From assembly GCF_003501885.1 (NCBI RefSeq), contig NZ_QWFA01000036.1, forward strand, positions 1 to 64,000: 64,000 nucleotides of DNA. Direction: 5' to 3'. This document shows, one piece after another, positions 1 to 9,707 of this stretch. A program made the position numbers and the translations under genes. Source of the stretch: Streptomyces globisporus. GTDB lineage: Bacteria > Actinomycetota > Actinomycetes > Streptomycetales > Streptomycetaceae. The stretch's first letter is position 1, and the number at the start of each line of letters is the position of its first letter. The notes under the pieces are model-generated. The model was not told the origin of the DNA. It saw only the letters and a list, made by a program, of their open reading frames with translations, and did not search any database.

Positions 1-49
1 CCGCCCCAGACAGCCCCGCTCCAGACCACCCCGCCGGAGGCGATCCCGA

Positions 50-1018
50 GTGAACGACGTTCTCGACGTCGCCCTCCGTCTGGCCGTCGTCTTCGTCGTG
101 TTCCTGGTCGCCCCCCTCCTCGTGGGCCAGACGGAACACAAGGTCATGGCGCACATGCAGGGCCGCCTGGGCCCCATGTACGCAGGCGGCTTCCACGGCT
201 GGGCCCAGCTCGTCGCGGACGGCGTGAAGTTCGCGCAGAAGGAGGACGTGGTCCCGGCCGCCGCCGACCGCCGCGTCTTCCAGCTCGCCCCCGCCGTCGC
301 CCTCCTCCCGTACCTCCTCGTCCTCGCCGTCATCCCCGTCGGCCCCGGCGACGGCGCGGTCGGCCAGGTCGTCGACGCGGGCATCTTCTTCGTGCTCGCC
401 GTCATGGGCATCGGCGTCCTCGGCTCGCTCATGGCCGGCTGGGCGTCCGCCAACAAGTTCTCCCTGCTCGGCGGTCTCCGCACCGCCGCGCAACTCCTCT
501 CCTACGAGCTGCCGATGCTCCTGGCTGCCGCCTCCGTGGCCATGGCGGCCGGTACGGTCTCGCTCACCGGCATCCTCGACGCCTTCACGTGGTGGTGGCT
601 GCCCTGGCAGATCGTCGGCGCCCTGGTCTTCTTCGTGGCCGGTCTCGCCGAACTCCAGCGACCGCCGTTCGACATGCCGGTGGCCGACTCCGAGATCATC
701 TTCGGTGCGTACACCGAGTACACCGGTCTGCGCTTCGCCCTGTTCCTCCTCGCCGAGTACGCGGGCATCGTCATCCTGTGCGCCCTGACCACCGTCCTCT
801 TCCTCGGCGGCTGGCACGGCCCGTTCGGTGCCGACGGACTCGGCTGGCTCTGGACCCTCCTCAAGACCGCCCTCCTCGCGTTCGTCGTCATCTGGCTGCG
901 CGTCAGCTACCCGCGTCTGCGTGAGGACCAGTTGCAAAAGCTCGCCTGGACCACCCTCGTCCCGCTCGCCCTCGCGCAGATCGCGCTCACCGGCATCGTG
1001 AAGGTGGCGATCAACTGA
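50..1018 (+). CDS. nuoH: NADH-quinone oxidoreductase subunit H
   Basis: NuoH is the membrane subunit of complex I next to the quinone site and couples the peripheral arm to the proton-pumping arm. The 322-aa product has about eight hydrophobic segments and the family motifs [11 protein letters not shown] (the usual ADGxKLxxKED loop), ELPMLLA and [18 protein letters not shown]. The length fits bacterial NuoH (about 325 aa). GTG is chosen as the start because the hydrophobic N-terminus follows at once; upstream sequence is missing, so the operon's first genes cannot be seen. The stop overlaps the nuoI ATG by one base. Likely the second nuo copy (nuoH2) of streptomycetes, which is inference from order and context. 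Confidence 0.95.
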   Translation: MNDVLDVALRLAVVFVVFLVAPLLVGQTEHKVMAHMQGRLGPMYAGGFHGWAQLVADGVKFAQKEDVVPAAADRRVFQLAPAVALLPYLLVLAVIPVGPGDGAVGQVVDAGIFFVLAVMGIGVLGSLMAGWASANKFSLLGGLRTAAQLLSYELPMLLAAASVAMAAGTVSLTGILDAFTWWWLPWQIVGALVFFVAGLAELQRPPFDMPVADSEIIFGAYTEYTGLRFALFLLAEYAGIVILCALTTVLFLGGWHGPFGADGLGWLWTLLKTALLAFVVIWLRVSYPRLREDQLQKLAWTTLVPLALAQIALTGIVKVAIN

Positions 1019-1608
1019 TGCCCCCGATCCCCGGATCCGGCCTGGCCAAAGGCCTTGCCGTCACCCTGCGCACGATGACGAAGAAGACCGTCACCGCGCA
1101 GTACCCCGACACCCAGCCCGAACTCCCGCCCCGCTCCCGAGGCGTCATCGGGCTGTTCGAGGAGAACTGCACGGTCTGCATGCTCTGCGCCCGTGAGTGC
1201 CCCGACTGGTGCATCTACATCGACTCCCACAAGGAGACATCGCCGCCCGCCGCCCCCGGCGGCCGTGAGCGCAGCCGGAACGTCCTCGACCGCTTCGCCA
1301 TCGACTTCTCCCTCTGCATGTACTGCGGTATCTGCATCGAGGTCTGCCCCTTCGACGCGCTGTTCTGGTCACCCGAGTTCGAGTACGCGGAGACGGACAT
1401 CCACGAGCTCACCCACGAGCGGGACAAGCTCCGCGAGTGGATGTGGACCGTGCCGGAGCCGCCCGCCCTCGACCCCGGCGCGGAGGAGCCGAAGGAGATC
1501 GCCGCAGCCCGCAAGGCCGCGGACAAACTCGCCGCCCAACGCGCACAGGAACAGCAGGAGGAGCAAGAGCCCCGGCAACAGCGGGACGAGAAGGGAGGAA
1601 CTCCGTGA
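1018..1608 (+). CDS. nuoI: NADH-quinone oxidoreductase subunit I (2[4Fe-4S])
   Basis: NuoI carries clusters N6a and N6b, which pass electrons toward the quinone site. Both ferredoxin motifs are intact in this 196-aa protein: [12 protein letters not shown] near residue 50 and [12 protein letters not shown] near residue 100, each C-x2-C-x2-C-x3-C-P. The first motif is followed by an extra Cys (PDWC), common in actinobacterial NuoI. After about residue 150 comes a charged, Gln/Glu/Arg-rich tail that is probably disordered. The ATG overlaps the nuoH stop (TGATG), suggesting translational coupling. Confidence 0.95.
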   Translation: MPPIPGSGLAKGLAVTLRTMTKKTVTAQYPDTQPELPPRSRGVIGLFEENCTVCMLCARECPDWCIYIDSHKETSPPAAPGGRERSRNVLDRFAIDFSLCMYCGICIEVCPFDALFWSPEFEYAETDIHELTHERDKLREWMWTVPEPPALDPGAEEPKEIAAARKAADKLAAQRAQEQQEEQEPRQQRDEKGGTP

Positions 1609-2255
1609 TGCTGCACACCGCACCCTCTCTGCTCGCCTCCGCCGCAGGCGACCACCCCGGCTTCCTCTCCCCGTCCGGCGTCGAGATCGCGTTCCTCCTC
1701 GTCGGCCTCGCCACCCTCGGCGCCGCCGTCATCACCGTCACCACCAGGCAACTGGTGCACGCCGCGCTCTGGCTCGTCGTCGCGCTCGGCGGGCTGGCCG
1801 TCGAGTACCTCCTGCTCACCGCGGAGTTCATCGCCTGGGTCCAGGTACTGATCTACGTCGGTTCCATCGTCGTCCTCCTCCTCTTCGGCCTGATGCTCAC
1901 CCGGGCCCCCATCGGCCGCTCCCCGGACGCCGACTCGGGCAACCGGTGGGTGGCCCTCGGTGTGGCCCTCGCCTCGGCCGCCGCCCTCGCCTGGGTCGTC
2001 GTGGACGCCTTCCGTACGACCTGGATCGACCTCGACGGGCCCGTCCAGGGCTCCACCGCCGTCACCGGAGCCTTCCTCTTCCGGAACTGGGTCCTCCCCT
2101 TCGAGGCGCTCTCCGTCCTCCTGCTCGCCGCTCTCGTCGGCGCGATCGTCCTGTCCCGCAAACGCGACACGGACACGAGCACGGGCACGAGCACAGGCAC
2201 CGGCACCGGCACCACGAGCCGCCCCGGCACACCCGGCAAGGAGGCGCAGCGCTGA
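1608..2255 (+). CDS. nuoJ: NADH-quinone oxidoreductase subunit J
   Basis: NuoJ is a small antiporter-associated membrane subunit of complex I. The 215-aa product has five hydrophobic segments and the family pattern around [24 protein letters not shown], which includes the pi-bulge helix. The C-terminus is a low-complexity Asp/Ser/Thr/Gly stretch encoded by hexanucleotide-like repeats at 2166-2219. A GTG at 1605 is a possible alternative start (4-base overlap with nuoI); it lies 6 nt from GGAGG at 1594-1598, against 9 nt for the ATG at 1608. The stop overlaps nuoK by one base. Confidence 0.92.
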   Translation: MLHTAPSLLASAAGDHPGFLSPSGVEIAFLLVGLATLGAAVITVTTRQLVHAALWLVVALGGLAVEYLLLTAEFIAWVQVLIYVGSIVVLLLFGLMLTRAPIGRSPDADSGNRWVALGVALASAAALAWVVVDAFRTTWIDLDGPVQGSTAVTGAFLFRNWVLPFEALSVLLLAALVGAIVLSRKRDTDTSTGTSTGTGTGTTSRPGTPGKEAQR

Positions 2256-2686
2256 TGCACCTCGCCTATCCCGCCGTCCTCGCCGCCCTCCTCTTCTGCG
2301 TCGGCCTCTACGGCGTCCTCGCCCGCCGCAACGCGATCCTCGTCCTGATGTCCGTCGAGCTGATGCTCAACGCCGTCAACCTCAACCTCGTCGCCTTCGA
2401 CGTCTGGCTCCGCGACACCCTCCACTCCGGCCAGGCCCTCACGCTCTTCACCATCGCCATCGCCGCCGCCGAGATCGGCATCGGCCTCGCGATCGTCCTG
2501 GCCGTCTACCGCAACCGGGGCACCTCCGACATCGACCGGCTCCGCGACACCGCCGAGACGGACGAGGCCGAAAGGCTTCCCGACACCGCAGAGGCCGACG
2601 GCGCAGAAATCGACGGCGCCGAGACGGCCCCCGGCCGGGCGGACGGGAAAGCAGGAAAGACCAAGAAGGCAGAGGCCACCACGTGA
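2255..2686 (+). CDS. nuoK: NADH-quinone oxidoreductase subunit K, with acidic tail
   Basis: NuoK is the MrpC-like three-helix proton-channel subunit. Residues 1-95 contain three membrane helices with the conserved glutamates in [15 protein letters not shown] and [13 protein letters not shown]. The family is normally about 100 aa; this one has 143 because of a hydrophilic tail rich in Asp/Glu/Ala that ends in Lys/Thr. The tail is codon-typical and in frame, so it is probably real, but it is poorly conserved in kind. The gene overlaps nuoJ by 1 nt and nuoL by 4 nt (GTGA). Confidence 0.92.
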   Translation: MHLAYPAVLAALLFCVGLYGVLARRNAILVLMSVELMLNAVNLNLVAFDVWLRDTLHSGQALTLFTIAIAAAEIGIGLAIVLAVYRNRGTSDIDRLRDTAETDEAERLPDTAEADGAEIDGAETAPGRADGKAGKTKKAEATT

Positions 2687-4683
2687 CCACCACGACCCTC
2701 GCCGCCCTCGTCCCCCTCCTTCCGTTCCTCGGCGCCCTCGCCGGGCTCGCCGTCGGCCGCACCGCCCCCGGCTTCGTCCGGCCGCTGGCGATCCTCCCGA
2801 CCCTCACCGCGGCCGTCCTCGCCGTGCTCGTCGCCGTCCGGCAGGGCGGCGGCCGGGCCATCGACGCCGCGACCCAGCTCACGCCCACCGGGTCGGTCCC
2901 GATCGACCTGGCGCTGCACCTCGACGGCTTCGCCGTGCTGGTCGCCGTCCTCGTCACCGTCGTCGCCACCTGCGTACAGCTCTACTCCACGGCCTACCTC
3001 CGCGACGACGCCCGCTACCCCTCCTACGCGGCCCTCGTCTCCCTCTTCACCTCCGCGATGCTCCTGGTCGTCTACTCCGGCGACCTGATGGTGCTCCTGG
3101 TCGGCTGGGAGATCATGGGCATCTGCTCGTACTTCCTCGTCGGCCACTACTGGGAGACGCCCGAGGCCCGGGCCGCCTCCCTCAAGGCCTTCCTGGTCAC
3201 CAAGCTCGGCGACGTCCCCTTCCTGATCGGCCTGTTCGCGCTGGCCGCCGACACCGGCAGCTTCCGGATCACCAGGATCCTCGCCGCCGTCGCCAACGGC
3301 GGTCTTGAGCACCCCACGCTCATCGCCCTGCTGCTCCTCGCGGGCGTCGCGGGCAAGTCGGCGCAGTTCCCCCTGCACACCTGGCTGCCCGACGCGATGG
3401 CCGGCCCCACCCCCGTCTCCGCGCTCATCCACGCCGCGACGATGGTCGCCGCCGGCATCTACTTCGTGGCCCGTCTGCTGCCCGTCTTCGCGGCCTCCGG
3501 CGCGGCGCTCGTCGTTCTCGCCGTGATGGCGGCCGTCACGATGATCGGGTCCGGGCTCGCCGCCCTTGCCCAGGACGACATCAAACGCGTCCTCGCCTAC
3601 TCGACGATCGGTCAGCTCGGCTACATGTCGGGCGCCCTCGCCGTCGGCGACCGGGGCGCGGCCGTCTTCCACCTCATCTCGCACGGTGCGTTCAAAGCCG
3701 TCCTCTTCCTCGCCGCGGGCGTCGTCATCCACGCCGCGGGCACCAACTCGCTCGCCGCCATGTCCCGGATGAGCGGCCTCGCCCGCCGCATCCCCGACGC
3801 CTACTGGACGATGACCGTCGCGCTCCTCGCGCTGGCCGCCATCCCGCCGTTCGCCGGCTTCTTCTCCAAGGAAGCCGTGCTCGTCGCCGCCGAGCACACC
3901 GCGCTGGGGGACCGGACCGTCGCCCCGGCCGCCGCGGGATGGACGATCCTGATCGCCGGGCTCCTCGCCGCGGTCCTGACCGCCTCCTACGCCGTACGCC
4001 TCTGGCTCCTCGCCTTCCGCGGCCGCGGGGCCGAAGTCCCCGACCACGGCAAGCAGCCCCTCGCCATGACCTCCGTCCTGTGGATCCTGGCCGTCCCCAC
4101 CATCGGCTTCGGCCTCACCGCCGGCCTGCTCGGCGACTGGTTCGACGGGCACGAACTCACGCCGTCCCTCACCACCGCCGTCCTCTCCACCGGCATCACG
4201 CTCGTCGGCGGCCTCGTCACCTACGGCGCCTGGCGCCACACCACCGCCCTCGCCGCCCGCACCCCCATCGGGGCCGTGGCCGCCCACCCCGGCGCTGAAC
4301 CCGCTCTCGTCGAAGCCGAGGCCATGACGTCCCACACCGCCGTCTACGGCACCATCGCGGACGCCCCCGACCCGGCCGATCCCGGCAGGCTCCTCCTGGG
4401 CCCGCTGCACCGCCACGCGGTCACCGGCTTCCACCTCGACGCCCTGTACACGGCGCTGTTCGTCCGGCCCGTCCGGGCAGCCGCCCGCCTCGTCCGCTTC
4501 CTGGACCGCGAGGTCGTCGACACCTACGTCAACGGAACGGGCTCCGTCACCCGCCTCCTCGGCACCGCCGTCCGCCGGGCCCAGACCGGCAACGTTCAGA
4601 CCTACGTCAGCGCCCTGCTCGCCGGGTCCCTCGCCCTGGCGATCGCCGCCGTCGTCTTCGCCAACGTCAACGCGGGGTCGTGA
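2683..4683 (+). CDS. nuoL: NADH-quinone oxidoreductase subunit L
   Basis: NuoL is the distal MrpA-like proton-pumping subunit with the long lateral helix. The 666-aa product has at least 14 hydrophobic helices. Signature segments are visible: [19 protein letters not shown] (helix 5 glutamate), [34 protein letters not shown] (Lys, HTWLPDA) and [21 protein letters not shown] hydrophilic linker and terminal helix follow near residues 540-660. The GTG overlaps the nuoK stop by 4 nt. Confidence 0.96.
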   Translation: MTTTTLAALVPLLPFLGALAGLAVGRTAPGFVRPLAILPTLTAAVLAVLVAVRQGGGRAIDAATQLTPTGSVPIDLALHLDGFAVLVAVLVTVVATCVQLYSTAYLRDDARYPSYAALVSLFTSAMLLVVYSGDLMVLLVGWEIMGICSYFLVGHYWETPEARAASLKAFLVTKLGDVPFLIGLFALAADTGSFRITRILAAVANGGLEHPTLIALLLLAGVAGKSAQFPLHTWLPDAMAGPTPVSALIHAATMVAAGIYFVARLLPVFAASGAALVVLAVMAAVTMIGSGLAALAQDDIKRVLAYSTIGQLGYMSGALAVGDRGAAVFHLISHGAFKAVLFLAAGVVIHAAGTNSLAAMSRMSGLARRIPDAYWTMTVALLALAAIPPFAGFFSKEAVLVAAEHTALGDRTVAPAAAGWTILIAGLLAAVLTASYAVRLWLLAFRGRGAEVPDHGKQPLAMTSVLWILAVPTIGFGLTAGLLGDWFDGHELTPSLTTAVLSTGITLVGGLVTYGAWRHTTALAARTPIGAVAAHPGAEPALVEAEAMTSHTAVYGTIADAPDPADPGRLLLGPLHRHAVTGFHLDALYTALFVRPVRAAARLVRFLDREVVDTYVNGTGSVTRLLGTAVRRAQTGNVQTYVSALLAGSLALAIAAVVFANVNAGS

Positions 4684-6344
4684 CCGTGATCGATATCAGC
4701 CCGTCCGTGATGCAGTTCCTTCTGGCGTTCATCGTCGTCGCCCCGCTCCTCGGCGCCCTCGCGGCCCTGCTCCCCGCCCCGCCCGGGCTCAGGGGACGGA
4801 ACCCCGACCAGGCCGTGCTCCGCCACGGCGTGACCGTCACCGGCGCCGTCCTCGTCGCCGCGATCGTCCTGGCCGCGGGCTTCGACCACGACCACCCCGC
4901 CAGGATGCAGGCGACCACCGACATCAGCTGGATCCCGGCGCTCGACGTCCGCATCCACCTCGGCGTCGACGGCATCTCGCTCCCCCTCCTGGTCCTGACC
5001 GCGCTGCTGACCTTCCTCTGCGCGCTGTACAGCTACTTCAAGCTGCCCGCGGGCCCCTCACCGAAGGTGTTCGTCGCCCTCGTCCTCGTCCTGGAGTCCG
5101 GCACCCTCGCCACCTTCGCCGTCCTCGACCTGCTGCTCTTCTTCCTCGCCTTCGAGATGGTCCTCATCCCGATGTACTTCCTCATCAATCGCTGGGGCGG
5201 CGACCAACGGCAGGCGGCCGCCTGGAAGTTCATCCTCTACACGCTGCTCGGCTCGGTCGTCATGCTGCTCGGCCTCCTCCTCATCGGGCTGAAGAGCGGC
5301 ACTTTCGACATGGTGGCACTCGCTACTGACAACGGCCGCGGCCTCACTACATCCGTGCAGGTCATCGCGGTACTCGCGATCGGTCTCGGGCTCGCCGTGA
5401 AGACTCCGATGTGGCCCTTGCACAGCTGGCTGCCCGACGCCCACACCGCCGCCCCGACCGTCGGATCCGTCCTCCTCGCGGGCGTCCTGCTGAAGATGGG
5501 AACGTACGGATTCGTCCGGATCCTGCTCCCCGTCGCACCGGACGGCATGCGCACCTTCGCGCCCTACCTCGCCGCGTTCGCCGTCGTCGGCATCGTCTAC
5601 GGATCCCTCGCCTGCCTGGCCCTGGCCCGTACCGGCGCCAAGGGCGACCTCAAGCGGCTCATCGCGTACTCGTCCGTCGGTCACATGGGCTTCGTCCTGC
5701 TCGGCATCGCGACCATGACCCCCACCGGAGTCAACGGCGCGCTCTTCGCCAACATCGCCCACGGCCTCATCACCGGCCTGCTGTTCTTCCTGGTCGGCGC
5801 CGTCAAGGACCGCTACGGCACCGCCGACCTCGACACCCTCGCCGGAGCGACCGGAGCCGCACTCTACGGCCGGGCCCCCCGCCTCGGCGCGCTGCTCGCC
5901 TTCGCCGCCGTCGCCTCGCTCGGCCTGCCCGGACTCGCCGGATTCTGGGGCGAGATGCTCACCCTGTTCGGCGCGTACAGCCCCGCCGAAGGCCTCAGCC
6001 GCCCCGCGTTCCGCACCTTCATGGCCATCGGGGCGTTCGGCACCCTGCTGACCGCCGCGTACATGCTCATCGTCGTCCGCCGCGTCTGCATGGGCGAGCA
6101 CGCACCCCACTTCCGGCTGTCGCCCGACGACCGGGCCCCGCAGACGCCCGACGGCCCGGAGCCGTCCGGAGCCGCCGGCCCCCGCACCGCCACCACGCCG
6201 CAGCTCGCCGACATTCACCCGTACGAAGCCGCCGCCTGGACCCCGCTCGCCGTGCTCACCGTCGTCGCCGGCCTCTGGCCCGCCGTCCTCCTCGGCCTCA
6301 GCGACCCCGCCGTGCAGCAGCTTCTCGCAGGAGGCAAGTCGTGA
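4680..6344 (+). CDS. nuoM: NADH-quinone oxidoreductase subunit M
   Basis: NuoM is an MrpD-like antiporter subunit of complex I. The 554-aa product contains LAFEMVLIPMYFLINRWGG (pump glutamate), VKTPMWPLHSWLPDAHTAAPTVGSVLLAGVLLKMGTYG and KGDLKRLIAYSSVGHMGFV, all diagnostic. Near residues 475-510 there is a Pro/Gly/Ala-rich loop before the last helix. GTG at 4680 gives a 4-nt overlap with nuoL; GTG at 4686 is an alternative two codons later. Confidence 0.95.
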   Translation: MTVIDISPSVMQFLLAFIVVAPLLGALAALLPAPPGLRGRNPDQAVLRHGVTVTGAVLVAAIVLAAGFDHDHPARMQATTDISWIPALDVRIHLGVDGISLPLLVLTALLTFLCALYSYFKLPAGPSPKVFVALVLVLESGTLATFAVLDLLLFFLAFEMVLIPMYFLINRWGGDQRQAAAWKFILYTLLGSVVMLLGLLLIGLKSGTFDMVALATDNGRGLTTSVQVIAVLAIGLGLAVKTPMWPLHSWLPDAHTAAPTVGSVLLAGVLLKMGTYGFVRILLPVAPDGMRTFAPYLAAFAVVGIVYGSLACLALARTGAKGDLKRLIAYSSVGHMGFVLLGIATMTPTGVNGALFANIAHGLITGLLFFLVGAVKDRYGTADLDTLAGATGAALYGRAPRLGALLAFAAVASLGLPGLAGFWGEMLTLFGAYSPAEGLSRPAFRTFMAIGAFGTLLTAAYMLIVVRRVCMGEHAPHFRLSPDDRAPQTPDGPEPSGAAGPRTATTPQLADIHPYEAAAWTPLAVLTVVAGLWPAVLLGLSDPAVQQLLAGGKS

Positions 6345-7972
6345 CCGCGGCCCTCAGCACCACCGCCGGAAGCCTTGTCGCGCAGGCCCCGGACACGACG
6401 ACCGCCGGAACCGGCGACGCCGCCGGAAGCCTCCTCGCGGCCGACGTCCCCAGCGCCGTCCAGTCCATCGACTGGCTCGCCATCGCGCCCCCCACCCTCA
6501 CCGCGCTGGCCGCCCTGGTCGTCCTCGTCGCCGACCTGTTCCTGCCCGCCCACCGCAAACGGCTCCTCGGGTACGCCACCCTCACCGCGCTCGCCGCCGC
6601 CCTGGCGTTCCTGATCCCCCTGCGCTCCGGGGACCGGTCCACCTTCTGCGTCACCACCGGCGCCCAGGCATGCAGCTACACCGCCGACCACTTCACCGTC
6701 GTCATCCAGGCCCTCGTCCTCGGCGGCGCGTTCCTCACCGTCCTGCTCTCGCTCGACGACACCCGCAAGCTGCCGGCGGGGGAGTACTGGTTCCTGCTCC
6801 TGGCCTCCGCCTCGGGAGCGGCCCTGCTGCCCGCCTCCCGTGACCTCGCCACGCTCGTCGTCGCCCTCGAAGTCGCTTCCCTGCCCGCGTTCGCCCTCGT
6901 CGGCATCAGGCGCGGCGACCGGCGCTCCTCCGAGGCCGCGCTGAAGTTCTTCCTCTCCTCCGTCGTCGCCACCGCCGTCATGCTGCTCGGCGTCAGCTTC
7001 GTGTACGCCGCCACCGGCACCTTGCACCTCACCGAGATCGCCGACCGTCTCGACGACGTCGCCCCGGTCCTCGACACCCTCGCCAAGACCGGGGTGGCCC
7101 TCACGCTCGTCGGTTTCGCCTTCAAGACGGCCGCCGCGCCCTTCCACTTCTGGGTCCCCGACACCTACGTCGGCGCGCCCCTGCCGATCGCCGCCTACCT
7201 CTCCGTGGTGGGGAAGGCCGTAGGGTTCTCGGGCCTCATTCTGGTGACCGTCATCGCGTTCCCCTCTTATGCGGACGTCTGGGGGCCCGCCCTCGCTGTC
7301 CTGGCCGCGCTCACCATGACCGTCGGCAACGTCGCGGCCCTCCGCCAGAACGCCGCCCGTGCCCGCAGCGCCGTCCGCCTCCTCGCCTGGTCCTCCGTCG
7401 CCCAGGCCGGCTACCTCCTGGTCCCGATCGCCGCCGCCGCGTACTCCAGCGACGAACAGATCGGCTCCACCGTGGCGTACGCGCTCATGTACGCCGTGGT
7501 GAACCTGGGCGCGTTCGCGGTCGCCGCCCTCGTCGCCCGTACGCACCCCGGCAACCGGCTCTCCGACTACCGGGGCCTGTACGCCACCCGGCCCCTCGCC
7601 GCCCTGGCCCTCGGGTTCTTCCTGCTCTGCCTGGCCGGACTGCCGCCCGGCATCATCGGGCTCTTCGCGAAGGTCACCGTCTTCTCGGCGGCGGTCGACG
7701 CGGGCCTCGGCTGGCTCGCCGTCGTCATGGCCGTCAACGTGGTGATCGCTCTCTACTACTACCTTCAGTGGACCGCGATCCTCTTCCGCGCGCCGGCCGG
7801 GGCCCCGGAAACGGCCGGGCCGGACACCGGATCCCCGGCCTCCGCGCCGGCCCGCCGATTCCGCGCGCCCACCCCGCTCACCACGGCGATCGTCCTCACA
7901 TCCGCCGCCGGAATCCTGCTGTCCGGGGTCCCGCAGGCCGTCCTGCGCTTCGCCGCCGTCAGCCTCTTCTGA
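6341..7972 (+). CDS. nuoN: NADH-quinone oxidoreductase subunit N
   Basis: NuoN is the third antiporter-like subunit and the last gene of this nuo operon. The 543-aa protein has ALEVASLPAFALVG (pump glutamate), KTAAAPFHFWVPDTYVGAPLPIAAYLSVVGKAVG and RLLAWSSVAQAGYLLV, typical of NuoN. The first 45 residues are a low-hydrophobicity Ala/Thr/Gly stretch, so translation could also begin further in, although the GTGA overlap with nuoM supports the chosen GTG. No strong terminator is visible in the 116 nt before mscL. Confidence 0.94.
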   Translation: MTAALSTTAGSLVAQAPDTTTAGTGDAAGSLLAADVPSAVQSIDWLAIAPPTLTALAALVVLVADLFLPAHRKRLLGYATLTALAAALAFLIPLRSGDRSTFCVTTGAQACSYTADHFTVVIQALVLGGAFLTVLLSLDDTRKLPAGEYWFLLLASASGAALLPASRDLATLVVALEVASLPAFALVGIRRGDRRSSEAALKFFLSSVVATAVMLLGVSFVYAATGTLHLTEIADRLDDVAPVLDTLAKTGVALTLVGFAFKTAAAPFHFWVPDTYVGAPLPIAAYLSVVGKAVGFSGLILVTVIAFPSYADVWGPALAVLAALTMTVGNVAALRQNAARARSAVRLLAWSSVAQAGYLLVPIAAAAYSSDEQIGSTVAYALMYAVVNLGAFAVAALVARTHPGNRLSDYRGLYATRPLAALALGFFLLCLAGLPPGIIGLFAKVTVFSAAVDAGLGWLAVVMAVNVVIALYYYLQWTAILFRAPAGAPETAGPDTGSPASAPARRFRAPTPLTTAIVLTSAAGILLSGVPQAVLRFAAVSLF

Positions 7973-8088
7973 GGGCGCCCGACCCCGAAAGATCGGTTTG
8001 CCCACGGCGCCCGCCGCAGGGCATGGTCTTGGCTGCATACGTCACGTATTCGGCGTGGACACGTCGGGGAAAACGAGGAGAGAGAGCA

Positions 8089-8547
8089 GTGCTGAACGGG
8101 TTCAAGGACTTCATCCTGCGCGGGAACGTCATCTCGATGGCGATCGGTCTCGCCGTCGGTGCCGCCTTCACCGCGGTCGTCACCGGCTTCAGCAACGCCT
8201 TCATCACCCCGCTCATCGGTCTCGCCACCCGCGGCACCGGCGACTTCAGCAAGGCCCACTACACGGTCGACGGAGTCGACTTCCCCTACGGCCTCTTCGT
8301 CAGCGCCGCCATCGCCTTCATCATCACCGCCGCGGTCCTCTACTTCTGCGTCGTGGTCCCCATGGCCAAGGTCCAGAACCGCTTCGCGAAGGAAGAGGCC
8401 GTCGACATCAAGGCGGCCCTCCGCGACTGCCCGCGCTGCTTCAGCGAGATCCCCGCCGTGGCCTCCCGCTGCGGCCACTGCACCAGCGAGGTCGAGCCCG
8501 ACGCCGAGGCCCTCTCCCTCGCCAAGCTCCCCGCACAGCAGCACTGA
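8089..8547 (+). CDS. mscL: MscL-type mechanosensitive channel with zinc-ribbon tail
   Basis: Large-conductance mechanosensitive channel that releases solutes on hypo-osmotic shock. In this 152-aa product, residues 1-100 are MscL: the amphipathic start GFKDFILRGNVISMAIGLAVGAAF, a first transmembrane pore helix, a periplasmic loop, and a second helix ending in FCVVVPMAKVQNRF. After that the protein departs from the classical family: Cys114, Cys117, Cys128 and Cys131 form a CPRC-x10-CGHC zinc-ribbon-like module where E. coli MscL has a cytoplasmic bundle helix. GTG start; GAGGAG lies at 8075-8080 and a purine-rich GAGAGA follows to 8086. Confidence 0.92.
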   Translation: MLNGFKDFILRGNVISMAIGLAVGAAFTAVVTGFSNAFITPLIGLATRGTGDFSKAHYTVDGVDFPYGLFVSAAIAFIITAAVLYFCVVVPMAKVQNRFAKEEAVDIKAALRDCPRCFSEIPAVASRCGHCTSEVEPDAEALSLAKLPAQQH

Positions 8548-8736
8548 CCGCTCAGCGGCCACCCACCGCACGGCAGCACTGACCCCGCACGGGGCAGTAC
8601 CGCCCCACCGAGTCACCCCGCACCATCAGGACGGCCCGCCGCCACCCGTACGGCCCAGCGTCACTCCGTACGGGGCCGGGGGCCCGACCGGCGCGAACAC
8701 GCGGCACAGCCCCCGCCCTCCGGCCGCACGCACAAG

Positions 8737-8762
8737 GGAACTAGCTCCTCTCGCCTGGCGTT
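8737..8762 (+). promoter_or_regulatory. candidate ECF-sigma (SigR/SigE-like) promoter for htpX
   Basis: GGAAC at 8737-8741, then 17 nt, then CGTT at 8759-8762. This equals GGAAC-N18-GTT, close to the GGAAT-N18-GTT consensus of actinobacterial SigR/SigH, and also similar to SigE-type GGAAC-N16/17-CGTT. It lies about 80 nt before the HtpX start, in a 296-nt gap (8548-8843) that holds no gene. Such a match can occur by chance about once in tens of kilobases of GC-rich DNA. Confidence 0.4.
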
Positions 8763-8843
8763 GACCAGTACAGGAGGCTCCACTGGGGAGTGGAGCACCA
8801 CCATGCAAAGGGTTCCCCTGCTGCACCACTTGGAGGGCGTACC

Positions 8844-9707
8844 GTGCACCGCCGGCACAACGGGCTCAAGACCGCCGTACTCCTCGGGGGACTGTCCGCA
8901 CTCATCATCGTCATCGGCAGTTTCTTCGGGCGTACGGGACTGATCGTCGCGCTCCTGGTCGCCGTCGGCACCAACGCGTACGCGTACTGGAACAGCGACA
9001 AACTGGCCCTGCGGGCCATGCGCGCCCGCCCGGTCAGCGAATTCGAGGCGCCGCAGCTCTACCGCATCGTGCGCGAGCTCTCCACGGCCGCCCGTCAGCC
9101 CATGCCGCGCCTCTACATCTCCCCGACCCAGGCGCCCAACGCCTTCGCCACCGGGCGCAATCCGCGCAACGCCGCCGTCTGCTGCACCGAGGGCATCCTC
9201 CAGATCCTCGACGAACGCGAGCTGCGCGGCGTCCTCGGCCATGAGCTCAGCCATGTCTACAACCGGGACATCCTCATCTCGTCCGTCGCCGGAGCCCTCG
9301 CCTCCGTCGTGATGTTCCTGGTCAACTTCGCCTGGCTCATCCCGGTGGGCCGCTCCAACGACGACGAGGGGCCCGGCCTCCTCGGCATGCTCCTGATCAT
9401 GATCCTGGGGCCGCTCGCCGCCTCCGTCATCCAGCTCGCCGTCAGCCGCTCGCGGGAGTACGAGGCCGACGCCTCCGGGGCCCAGCTCACCGGGGACCCG
9501 CTGGCGCTCGCCAGCGCCCTGCGCAAGCTCGACGCCGGGACCAAACAGCTCCCGCTTCCGCCCGAGCCCAGGATCGAGACCGCGAGCCACATGATGATCG
9601 CGAACCCCTTCCGCCCCGGTCAGGGGATGGCGAAAATGTTCTCGACGCACCCGCCGATGGCGGAGCGCATCGCCCGACTCGAACAGATGGCAGGTCATCG
9701 CCCGTGA
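8844..9707 (+). CDS. htpX: HtpX-family membrane zinc metalloprotease
   Basis: HtpX (M48 family) is a membrane protease for misfolded membrane proteins. Two hydrophobic helices lie at about residues 10-46; the zinc motif HELSH is at His133-His137, and the third ligand region is SREYEADA near residue 215. Two more hydrophobic segments flank residues 145-205. The 287-aa length fits the family. GTG was chosen because GGAGG (8832-8836) lies 7 nt upstream and the product then starts like other streptomycete HtpX proteins; longer upstream frames lack family similarity. It overlaps the next gene by 4 nt. Confidence 0.93.
   Translation: MHRRHNGLKTAVLLGGLSALIIVIGSFFGRTGLIVALLVAVGTNAYAYWNSDKLALRAMRARPVSEFEAPQLYRIVRELSTAARQPMPRLYISPTQAPNAFATGRNPRNAAVCCTEGILQILDERELRGVLGHELSHVYNRDILISSVAGALASVVMFLVNFAWLIPVGRSNDDEGPGLLGMLLIMILGPLAASVIQLAVSRSREYEADASGAQLTGDPLALASALRKLDAGTKQLPLPPEPRIETASHMMIANPFRPGQGMAKMFSTHPPMAERIARLEQMAGHRP

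Noticed and set aside
2166-2219. CRISPR-like short repeats
   Set aside because: Units are six bases with no spacers and lie inside the nuoJ reading frame.
2506-8038. Long minus-strand frames opposite nuoL, nuoM and nuoN
   Set aside because: Low-complexity Gly/Asp/Glu/Arg proteins with no motifs; explained by codon bias of the membrane-protein genes.
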